From assembly GCF_020193575.1 (NCBI RefSeq), contig NZ_JADYVD010000056.1, positions 1 to 48,090 on the forward strand: a stretch of 48,090 nucleotides of DNA. The letters run 5' to 3'. Both the position numbers and the translations under genes were made by a program. The stretch is from Ensifer sp. IC4062. GTDB lineage: Bacteria; Pseudomonadota; Alphaproteobacteria; Rhizobiales; Rhizobiaceae. Below, in pieces: positions 8,613-16,522 of this stretch. Under the pieces are notes generated by a model. That model saw nothing but the letters and a program-made list of their open reading frames with translations. It was not told where the DNA came from and made no database searches. How positions within the stretch are numbered: the stretch's first letter is position 1; every line of letters begins with the position of its first letter.

Positions 8613-10017
8613 CACTTCATCAGAACCTGATCGCCGGCGAATGGGTCGGCACGGACGGCGTTGCCAACCTCAATCCGTCGAACACCAACGATGTCGTCGG
8701 CGACTATGCCCGCGCCAGCGCCGACGATGCTTTAGCCGCGATCGCGGCGGCCAAGGCCGCCTTCCCGGCCTGGTCGCGTTCCGGCCTGCTCGAGCGCCAC
8801 GCGATCCTGAAGAAGACCGCCGACGAGATCCTTGCCCGCAAGGACGAACTCGGGCGGCTGTTGTCGCGCGAGGAGGGCAAGACCTTGGCCGAGGGCATCG
8901 GCGAGACGGTGCGGGCCGGCCAGATCTTCGACTTCTTCGCCGGCGAAGCCTTGCGGCTGGCCGGCGAGGTCATCCCCTCGGTGAGACCCAATATCGGCGT
9001 CGAGATCACCCGCGAGCCGGTCGGCGTCGTCGGCATCATCACGCCGTGGAATTTTCCGATCGCCATTCCCGCCTGGAAGATCGCCCCGGCGCTTTGCTAC
9101 GGCAACACCGTCGTCTTCAAGCCGGCCGAGCTGGTGCCCGGCTGCTCGTGGGCGATCGTCGACATCCTCCATCGGGCCGGTCTGCCGAAGGGGGTGTTGA
9201 ACCTCGTCATGGGCAAGGGCTCGGTCGTCGGCCAGGCGATGCTCGACAGCCCGGTTCGGTCGGCACCGGCAAACGTGTCGCCGCCGCCTCGGTCGAGCAC
9301 AATCGCAAGTTCCAGCTGGAGATGGGCGGCAAGAACCCGTTCGTCGTGCTCGATGATGCCGACCTTGCGGTCGCGGTCGAGGCGGCGGTCAACTCCGCCT
9401 TCTTCTCGACCGGCCAGCGTTGCACCGCCTCGTCGCGGCTGATCGTCACCGAGGGCATCCACGACCGGTTCGTCGCGGCAATGACCGAGCGGATGAACGG
9501 GCTCGTCGTCGACGACGCCTTGAAGGCCGGCACCCATATCGGCCCGGTCGTCGATCAGGGCCAATTGAACCAGGACACCGACTACATCGCCATTGGCAAA
9601 CAGGAAGGCGCCAAGCTCGCCTTCGGCGGCGAGCTGATTGCCCGCGACACGCCCGGCTTCTATCTGCAGCCGGCGCTGTTCACCGAGGCGACCAATCAGA
9701 TGCGGATTGCTCGCGAGGAGATTTTTGGTCCGGTGGCGGCGGTGATCCGGGTGAGGGACTACGACGAGGCGCTCAGCGTTGCCAACGACACGCCGTTCGG
9801 CCTGTCCTCCGGCATCGCCACCACCAGCTTGAAGCATGCGACCCATTTCAAGCGCAATGCCGAGGCCGGCATGGTGATGGTCAACCTGCCGACCGCCGGG
9901 GTCGACTTCCACGTGCCGTTCGGCGGCCGCAAGGGCTCGTCCTACGGCTCGCGCGAGCAGGGCAGATACGCCGCCGAATTCTACACAACAGTCAAGACAG
10001 CCTACACGCTGGCCTAG
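8609..10017 (+). pseudogene. NAD(P)-aldehyde dehydrogenase (ketoglutarate semialdehyde type), one deletion/frameshift
   Basis: The ATG at 8609 overlaps the preceding TGA. Frame one carries the N-terminal half (NLIAGEWVGTDGVANLNPSN, IITPWNFPIAIPAWKIAPAL, LNLVMGKGSVVGQAMLDSP) up to about 9255. The protein then continues in another frame from GSVGTGKRVAAASVEHN, through the general-base Glu block FQLEMGGKNP and the catalytic Cys block FFSTGQRCTASSRLI (Cys codon 9421), to the end at 10017. About ten residues expected between DSP and the GS motif are missing. Apart from this small deletion the gene is perfectly preserved, so the loss is recent or a sequence artefact. The family oxidises alpha-ketoglutarate semialdehyde in sugar-acid or hydroxyproline breakdown. 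Confidence 0.8.
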
Positions 10018-10156
10018 GGTGTGTTGAGATGCATGCCAGGCCGGCATTGCGTGAATATCAATATACCCTAGAGCGAGGCGTCGCTGGACGCCTTGTGCTC
10101 CTCCCGGAGCAAGGGGCGCGTCGATCCCCTCCTTAGTGCGTCAACCCGGGGAGCGC

Positions 10157-11998
10157 TCATGACGCCGGAGTGGCATGGGTGAGCGCCGCGACCTTCTTCA
10201 CATGCGCCACCGCTGCCGTGCCGCCGGCAGTCTTGGTGAACAGTTCAAGCTCCTCCTCGTCGTCGGCTCCGACCGGCGTCAAAGCCTGATCCATGTAAAG
10301 CCTCGAACCCGGATCGCGGAAGATCCTGTAGGCGGCTGCAGTCAACCGGATGATGGTGCCCGCGAGCGTCACATGCTTGCGCACCGTCTCCCATAGAAAC
10401 TGCGGCCAGAAGATCAGCGGATGGACCCGCTTCATGCCCGGCCGCCGCTCCGACGGTCGCTTCAGGCGCAGAAGGCCGCTCTGCAGCGGATGGACGTTTT
10501 CAAGCGGCACCATCGTCGCAAAGGAAACGAGCAGCTTGACAAGGCTTGCAAGCGGCACGCCCGTCGCAGCCGCGCGGCGCAACAGAGTCTCCATGTGCTC
10601 CGGCGTGTAATAGAGCCGCCACGCCTCGCGGTAGATGTCTTCCCACGCCTCCCGGCTCATCCTCGGATGCGCCGTGCACACATGCTCGACATCATAGACG
10701 TTGAGGTCGGCCGCCATCTCGGCACCGTTTTTCCAGAGCTTCTGGTGATCCTCCGAGCCCGGCAGCGGGGTGAGAATGAAGAATTCGATGATATCGACCG
10801 GCAGTTCGTGTTGGATGATGGCGATGTCGCGCCGGATGGTCTCGGGCGTATCCGCCGGGAAGCCGAGGATATAGCCCGCGAGCGTCATGATGCCCTGCGC
10901 CTTCCAGGCGAGCAGCATCTTGCGGTATTCGGTGATCTTGTTCTGGTTCTTCTTTGCGGCGGTGAGGTTGTCCGGATTGATGTTCTCGAGGCCGATGAAA
11001 ACACGGGTAACGCCGGCCCGTTTTGCCTTCTCGATAAAATTCGGGATCTTGTGGCAGAGCATATCGACCTGGATCATCAGGCCGATCGGAATACCGTCCC
11101 TTTCTCGCAGTTCGATCAGCCGGTCGAAGGTCGCCTCCCACTCCTTGTTGCGGGCAAAATTGTCGTCGGTGATGAAGAATTTGTGGACGCCCTGCGCCCA
11201 GTTCATCCGCACGAGCTTCTCGATGTCGTCGGCCGAGCGGAACCGCGATCTGCGCCCCTGTACGTTGATGATCGTGCAGAACGAACACTGATAGGGGCAG
11301 CCGCGCCCGGCATCAAAGCTCGTGCTGAAGCCGAGTGTGTGAGCGACATTTTCCTTCGGCAGGAATGGCACCGGCGTGCCGCCAAGACCCGGCAAGTCGC
11401 TCATAAAGTTATAAATCGGCTCGAGCTTGCCGGTGGCCGCATCGCGCAGCACCGTTTCAAGCCGGCCCTCTGCCTCACCGGCAAACATGGAAATGCCGAT
11501 CTGTCGACAGGCATCGAGTTCCACTGCCTTGCCATCGAGCATGGCAAGGCAACCCGACACATGAAAGCCGCCCATCGCAACCGGTATGCCGGCCTTGCAG
11601 AACGGCCGCGCAATATCGAGCGCACGCGGATACTGGTTGGATTGGACCCCGACAAGCGCCACCATGCCAAAATTGTCGTGTGTGCCAAGGGTGCGCAGAA
11701 GGGCAGGGAAATCGAGCCGCGTATTCGTCTCGTCAATCACTGTGATATCGATGGAAACGTCCGGACCAAGCACTTTGCGCTCGGCGCAGTCCGCGGCAAT
11801 GCCGTAAAGCGCCGCGAGCGAGTTCGACGGGATCATCGCGCGCCACCAGCGGATCACGTAGCCATCGTCATCATAGTGCGATGGCTTGATCAGGATGAGC
11901 TGGAAACGCTTTCCCCTAGCTTCCGAAGAATGCGCCACTTTGTTTCTTTCGCGTTGGAAGCAATGGAGGCAGCCTAGCAGAGCCAGGCGCCAAGGCAA
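10157..11998 (-). CDS. B12-binding-domain radical SAM protein
   Basis: Up to 613 residues. The N-terminal third resembles a cobalamin-binding Rossmann domain (VALVGVQSNQYPRALDIARP, AMGGFHVSG). It is followed by a radical SAM core with the cluster motif C-x3-C-x2-C in RGCPYQCSFCTI, then FITDDNFARNK, RVFIGLENINPDNL and the TLAGYILGFPADTPETI block. The C-terminal 200 residues are specific to the subfamily. Such enzymes (class B) perform methylations or other radical rearrangements in the cytoplasm. No partner biosynthetic gene is adjacent. The start is uncertain: the first ATG has no good ribosome binding site, and a GTG near VAHSSEARGKRFQLILIKPS could be the real start. The gene is intact. Confidence 0.85.
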   Translation of the reverse strand: MPWRLALLGCLHCFQRERNKVAHSSEARGKRFQLILIKPSHYDDDGYVIRWWRAMIPSNSLAALYGIAADCAERKVLGPDVSIDITVIDETNTRLDFPALLRTLGTHDNFGMVALVGVQSNQYPRALDIARPFCKAGIPVAMGGFHVSGCLAMLDGKAVELDACRQIGISMFAGEAEGRLETVLRDAATGKLEPIYNFMSDLPGLGGTPVPFLPKENVAHTLGFSTSFDAGRGCPYQCSFCTIINVQGRRSRFRSADDIEKLVRMNWAQGVHKFFITDDNFARNKEWEATFDRLIELRERDGIPIGLMIQVDMLCHKIPNFIEKAKRAGVTRVFIGLENINPDNLTAAKKNQNKITEYRKMLLAWKAQGIMTLAGYILGFPADTPETIRRDIAIIQHELPVDIIEFFILTPLPGSEDHQKLWKNGAEMAADLNVYDVEHVCTAHPRMSREAWEDIYREAWRLYYTPEHMETLLRRAAATGVPLASLVKLLVSFATMVPLENVHPLQSGLLRLKRPSERRPGMKRVHPLIFWPQFLWETVRKHVTLAGTIIRLTAAAYRIFRDPGSRLYMDQALTPVGADDEEELELFTKTAGGTAAVAHVKKVAALTHATPAS

Positions 11999-12211
11999 GC
12001 CGGTGCTCTTCTGCTTTCAAAAGCAAATAGGCAGATCCGGGCAGTGCTGGGGCCCTCCGCAGCGTTCCGCTTGGGGTAAATCCCAGCCACCGGTGATCGT
12101 TAACGGCCTTGGTACGCGTCTTTCGAAGGGACGGCATAGTCCGCACTGTTGTTATCGGAATCCTGCGCGCGCAACCCCCTGTAGTCGCTCTTAGAGCGCT
12201 GGCACCGCTGG

Positions 12212-12589
12212 CCTCAAGCTTCAACTCGTCGAAGGCAGCACCGCCGCAATGACCGCGGCCCTGAAGTCGGCTGTCGATCGCAAGGAATGGATCGCCGTCA
12301 CCATCTGGGGCCGTCCTGGATGATGCAGAAGTACGGCGTCAAGTTCCTGAAGGACCCGAAGGCCGTCTTCCCGCCGCCGCAGAGCTACCACTGAATCGGC
12401 CAGAAGGGTTTCTCCGCGGAAAACGCGCACGCCCGCGAGGTTATCGCCAGCGTCTACGTCCCGCTCGCCGACATCACCGCGATAAATGCCGCGGTCAACA
12501 AAGGCAAGACGATGGACGAGGCCGTCAAGGACTGGACGGACAGCCATGCCGACCTCCTGAACCGCTGGGAGAACATCAAGAGCGAGTGA
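12212..12589 (+). pseudogene. Glycine/proline betaine ABC binding protein, C-terminal remnant
   Basis: Visible blocks are LVEGSTAAMTAALKSAVDRK and EWIAVTIW, then after a frameshift at about 12307 MMQKYGVKFLKDPKAVFPPP and SYH. An in-frame TGA follows at 12392-12394, where related proteins have Trp. The frame then continues IGQKGFSAENAHAREVIASV, ADITAINAAVN and SHADLLNRWENIKSE, ending at TGA 12587-12589. This is the C-terminal half of an OpuAC/ProX-type substrate-binding protein that delivers quaternary amines to an importer. The 5' half is absent. It is followed by the matching ATPase remnant. Confidence 0.8.
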
Positions 12590-12678
12590 CCTCGAAAGAC
12601 GGGTCGCTGAGACCGGCGGCCCGTCCCGATATTCCGAACACATGAAGGCCGGCACCAAGCTGGCCCGTGGGGAACGCG

Positions 12679-13235
12679 ATGAACACTGTGATAAATGACT
12701 CCAACGAAGTATTGGTCGACTGCCAGAACGTCTGGAAGATTTTCGGGGCCCGCGCTCCCGCAGCCGTTAAGGCAGTGTCCGAACGCGGACTGTCCAAGAA
12801 GCAAGTACTGCAAGATTTCGACTGCGTTGTCGGCGTCTCCAACGCCAGCCTCCAGGTCCGCCGCGGCGAGATCTTCTGCATTATGGGCTTCTCGGGCAGC
12901 GGCAAGTCGACTCGGATCCGCCTTCTCAACCGCCTTATCGAACCGAGCCTTGGCATCCGCATCGGCGACTGGATCGCCATCATGAAGGACGGCGTCATAG
13001 TCCAGGTGGGAGCCGCCGAGGACATCGTGACCAAGCCCGCCGACGATTACGTCTCTGACTTCGTGGCGGGTATGTCCAGGATCCACCTGGTCAAGGCCCA
13101 TCCGTGATGCGGCCGGTCGCCGAGTTCAAGAGTACGCACCCGCATTCCGATTTTAACGCGCTGCTCAGGACCTTGCCGGAGGCAGACATCGGCGAACTGA
13201 TCGATCTCACCGTGAACCATCATAGAACTCAAGGA
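12679..13235 (+). pseudogene. Glycine/proline betaine ABC ATPase (ProV-like), internal deletion
   Basis: The start MNTVINDSNEVLVDCQNVWK with GGGGA upstream leads to the ProV-specific insert (SERGLSKKQVLQDFDCVVGV) and an intact Walker A (GFSGSGKST). After RLLNRLIEPSLG the sequence jumps to RIGDWIAIMKDGVIVQVGAA and the end of the ATPase, so the Q-loop, signature and Walker B motifs are deleted. One base is missing near 13105. The CBS-type tail then continues in another frame (MRPVAEFKSTHP, LPEADIGELIDLTVNHH) before being lost just ahead of the next gene. The permease gene of this importer is absent. Confidence 0.8.
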
Positions 13236-13241
13236 AATAGC

Positions 13242-14239
13242 ATGCGCCGCAGCTTCTTTTGCATCAACTCCCACACATGTGGGAACCCCGTCCGCATCGT
13301 TGCCGGCGGTGGCCCATTGCTGCCGCATCTGCCGATATTCGAGCGCCGGGGGATCTTCGTTCGGGACTATGACTGGATCCGTAAGGCTTTGATGTTCGAG
13401 CCACGCGGACACGATGCCATGTCGGGCGCAATCATTTAGCCGGCCTTCCGCGAGGATTGCGATTTCGCGTCACTGTTCATCGAAGTGAGCGGTTGTTTGC
13501 CGATGTGCGGGGCAGGGACGATCGGTCTCGCCACGGTCGTCATCGAGGAAGGCCTCGTAACGCCAAAAACACCGGGCACCCTGTCCATCGAGACGCCCGC
13601 CGGAAGGGTGGACGTCCAGTACGAAATGGAAGGCGATTTCGTCAAAAGCGTGCGTCTTTTCAATGTCGCGAGCTACCTGCACAGCGCCGACATCGAGGTC
13701 GACGTTCCAGGCGTCGGACGACTTGTCGTAGATATCGCTTATAGCGGCATTTCTATGCGGTGGTCGAGCCTCAGCGGAACTGGGCGGGCCTTGACGGCAT
13801 GACGGCATCCGAGCTCGTCAGCCTCAGTAAGAAACTCCGCACCGCGCTTGCAGCGGTTTGCGATTCCGTACATCCGGAGGATGAGCGCATTCGCGGGGTC
13901 CACCGCGCAATATGGTGCGATCGCCCAAGTCATGAAAATGCCGATGGCCGCGGCGCGGTCTTCTATGGCGACAAGGTGATCGATCGTTCACCCGGTGGAA
14001 CCGGAACGTCCGCCCGCATGGCGCAGTTGCACGGAAAAGGACGACTGACGATCGGCGAGATGTATCGGAGCGAAAGCCTGATAGGCACGATCTTCGAAGG
14101 ACGGTTCGAAGCGGCAGCCAAGATCGGGACCTACAGGGGGATCATGCCGAGTATTGGCGCCTGGGCTCGTATTACAGGGCACAACACGATCTTCGTCGAT
14201 GATCGCGATCCTTTGGCCCACGGGTTCCAGAAAAGGTGA
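13242..14239 (+). pseudogene. Proline racemase family (4-hydroxyproline 2-epimerase-like), broken
   Basis: The ATG at 13242 has AAGGAA upstream. The frame reads MRRSFFCINSHTCGNPVRIV and MFEPRGHDAMSGAII, then a TAG at 13437-13439 where Tyr is expected. It continues in frame with SGCLPMCGAGTIGLATVV, which holds the first catalytic Cys. A one-base loss near 13750 (after VDIAY) moves the rest to another frame: YAVVEPQRNWAGLDG, RSPGGTGTSARMAQLHGKG, and the ending DDRDPLAHGFQKR at 14239. The second catalytic position, Cys or Thr in characterised members, is Gly in SPGGTG. Members epimerise or dehydrate hydroxyprolines, as in hydroxyproline betaine breakdown. Two clear lesions make this a pseudogene. 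Confidence 0.85.
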
Positions 14240-14277
14240 ACAGCAACTGGTAGAGTTGTCTCGGAGGAGCGGCGAAA

Positions 14278-15321
14278 ATGGGACATTCCGCTCAACCATC
14301 GGCATCGTCCGCCGGCCCATAGGAGCGTCGCCTGAAGATAGGCTTTGTCTTGGCCCGATCCTTCACCCTGTCGGCCTTTGCATTGTTCGTCGATACCCTT
14401 CGGCTGGCGAGCGACCAGCTCGACCGGTCGGGCCGAGTTCTGGCGATTGGCAGGTCCTCGGCAGTACCAGGCACCTGATTAGTTCGAGTTGCGGGGTTCA
14501 GGTCGCCCCTACCTCGGATTTCATCGATCCCTGCCAGTTCGACTACATTGCCGTTGTCGGTGGTCTTCTTACGGTAGAACGGCCCGTCGACCATGGAAAC
14601 CATCCGGTTCCTGAAGCTCGCTGCGGCGAGAGGCGTCCCCCTGATCGGTCTCTGCACCGGTTCCTTCATTCTGGCCGAAGCGGGCCTAACGAAAGGACAC
14701 GAGACCTCTGTGAGCTGGCTTCACTACCACGAGTTCCGCGAGCGTTTTCCCGACCATCAGGTCCGACCGGACAGGCTTTTCAACCTGGACCGGAAGCGCG
14801 GCTCGTGTGCCCGGGGGAGCAGTACCGCCGATCTGGCGGCCGCCCTGGTCAGGCGGCACATCAGCCGGGATGCCGAGCGGAACGCGCTTGAAGTGCTGCA
14901 AATCGAAAAGGCCCGTTCGCAGTTCGACATCCAGACGCGACAGCCGCTCTGCGAACCCGTCAAAGACGCCCGAGTCGCGGCCGCTCTGATCACCATGGAG
15001 CAGCATCTTGAAGCGGCGATTCCGATTGAGCAGCTTGCAAGCTCTGTCGGACTTTCAAAACGCCAACTCGAGCGGCTGTTCACCGAGAAGGCGAGCATGT
15101 CTCCCGCGCTTGCCTTCCGTCGCCTCCGAATGGAACGGGCAAGGCAGGTTCTGCTGACGAGCAAGAAGCCCATTATCGAGGTGGCGCTCGACGTCGGCTT
15201 TGTGAATACGTCGCATTTTACAAAGGAGTTTAGACGTACCTACGGCCAGACGCCCGCGGAAATCAGAGACTCTGCTGCACGCAATCGGGAAGCATCCCGA
15301 GAAGCCGCCCCTGCAAGATGA
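14278..15321 (+). pseudogene. GATase1-like AraC-family regulator, N-terminal half broken
   Basis: The ATG at 14278 follows GGAGGAG. After MGHSAQPSASSAGP comes an in-frame TAG at 14320-14322. The DJ-1/PfpI-like domain goes on (RRLKIGFVLARSFTLSAFAL) and then shifts frame near 14440 (DWQVLGSTRHLISSSCGVQV) and again near 14595. From there the frame is open to 15321: GVPLIGLCTGSFILAEAGL carries the amidotransferase-like nucleophile-elbow region, and the C-terminus is an intact AraC HTH (ASSVGLSKRQLERLFTEK, VALDVGFVNTSHFTKEFRRT). Regulators of this build (GbdR, CdhR, ArgR types) sense betaines, carnitine or arginine, which fits the neighbouring genes. The intact C-terminal 242 codons might still bind DNA if expressed. 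Confidence 0.8.
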
Positions 15322-15448
15322 GTTTGCTACGGTGGATTGCCGGACCCTGGCAGGACACCGGCATTGACGTCTGCTTCCCTGGCCTGTTCTGACCCGCCAT
15401 AGGCTAGAAAGCTCGGCCGGGAGTTGCGTCGCCTCTGCTATCGCGGTG
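15322..15448. other. Convergent intergenic region
   Basis: A short gap between the AraC-type remnant and the etf remnant, which converge. No clear terminator hairpin was seen. Confidence 0.3.
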
Positions 15449-15819
15449 TCAAATTTGTGTTTCGAGTTCCGGCAGGACGTCGAAGAGGTCGGCGACGAGA
15501 CCGTTGTCGGCAACCTGGAAGATCGGCGCCTCCTCGTCCTTGTTGATGGCGACGATCACCTTGGCATCCTTCATGCCGGCGAGATGCTGGATGGCGCCGG
15601 AGATGCCGCAGGCGATGTAGAGGTCCGGGGCGACCACCTTGCCGGTCTGGCCCACCTGCTAGTCGTTCGGGGCATAGCAAGCGTCGACGTCGACCGAGAT
15701 CTCGTCGAACGGGTTCATCGACATCGTGACATTGGCAAGCTCGCGCCGGTGCCATCCGCTTTCACGCGGATCTTGACGTTAAAGTCGACGACACGCTTCA
15801 CCGTTACTAGGATTTTCGT
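15449..15819 (-). pseudogene. etfB-etfA deletion remnant (electron transfer flavoprotein)
   Basis: Reading leftwards, an ACG codon at 15819-15817 stands where the etfB ATG should be. It is followed by KILVTVKRVVDFNVKIRVKA (the EtfB N-terminus), a small frameshift in GTGxxLANV, and MSMNPFDEIS. There the sequence switches directly to the last quarter of EtfA: VDACYAPND, a TAG where WQVGQ is expected, then VGQTGKVVAPDLYIACGISG, IQHLAGMKDAKVIVAINKDE and the ending LPELETQI. A deletion of over a kilobase has therefore joined the head of etfB to the tail of etfA. ETF would take electrons from the StcD-type demethylase upstream in the same operon. It is not functional. Confidence 0.85.
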
Positions 15820-15839
15820 CCTGATTTCCCCCGACTATT

Positions 15840-16466
15840 TCAGCTGTTCCGCCTGGCGGCTTGCTGAGCCGGCTGCGCCGCCAGCAGTGCCCAGAAGGCA
15901 AATAGCGGTGTGTCGACTGATCGCATGGCGTGTTTGATTCCCGGTGGATTGTAAAAGGAGCCGCCGATGCCCGGTGAAAACCAGCCCCCCTCTCCCTGCC
16001 GGAATTCTCCTTCCGACAGCACGAGATAGACCTCTTCAGGTGCATGATCATGGTCCGGATAGCGGACATTCGGCGCCATCAGGGTGACGCCGATCCAAAG
16101 GTCTCGCCGATCCTCGATACCACCAGGCCCGATGATCATCGCATTGGCGTGGCCATCGACGAAATTCTCGCTTTCAGAACCGTCGTTATTCGACCGCCGC
16201 CGCCATTCGAGCAACGGTTCGATTGCCCTAAACCGATCGAACAAACGACGGAGCGAGTCGTGTTCGGTTTCGAACGACAGCGCCGCTTCGAGATGGGCAC
16301 ACACCGGCAGCCGGCTTCCAGGGCCGGGTCTTTCTGCACCGGGCACCTCAAGCGCAGAAAAGATCTGCCGGATCGACCGCAGCGATTCCGTAGCCCGCGC
16401 GAACTGATCGAACGCCGCAAAGGCTGCATCGACGAATGATTGAAGGGCTTCGCTTCGACCCGTCAT
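15840..16466 (-). CDS. DMSP-lyase-family cupin protein
   Basis: 208 residues with AGGGAA before the ATG. The C-terminal half is a small cupin with candidate metal ligands H139, H141, E145 and Y147 in YPDHDHAPEEVYLVLSEGEF and H179 in FYNPPGIKHAM. This H-x-H-x3-E-x-Y...H layout is that of the dimethylsulfoniopropionate lyase cupins (DddL/DddQ/DddW/DddK group), which cleave DMSP to dimethyl sulfide and acrylate. The N-terminal helical part also fits the DddL/Q length of about 200-230 residues. It lies 56 bases downstream of the StcD-like gene, clearly in one operon. The true substrate could be another betaine-like compound. Family assignment is fair; activity is unproven. Confidence 0.7.
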   Translation of the reverse strand: MTGRSEALQSFVDAAFAAFDQFARATESLRSIRQIFSALEVPGAERPGPGSRLPVCAHLEAALSFETEHDSLRRLFDRFRAIEPLLEWRRRSNNDGSESENFVDGHANAMIIGPGGIEDRRDLWIGVTLMAPNVRYPDHDHAPEEVYLVLSEGEFRQGEGGWFSPGIGGSFYNPPGIKHAMRSVDTPLFAFWALLAAQPAQQAARRNS

Positions 16467-16522
16467 CGAGTTTCCCTGTAAGAACGAGTAAGGGCCGCCC
16501 CTCGGGTGACCCTCTTCAATTG

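Noticed and set aside
9097..10047. Minus-strand open frame of 316 codons opposite the aldehyde dehydrogenase
   Set aside because: Shadow frame; the aldehyde dehydrogenase motifs are on the plus strand.
10421..11977. Plus-strand open frame of 518 codons opposite the radical SAM gene
   Set aside because: Antisense shadow. The sense strand carries the CxxxCxxC motif and full family sequence.
1..15819. All lesions explained as sequencing errors
   Set aside because: Errors should be spread evenly. Here they are confined to the left third and include nonsense codons, a lost start codon and large in-gene deletions, while over 30 kb to the right is clean. Single-base cases such as Hsp20 remain open.
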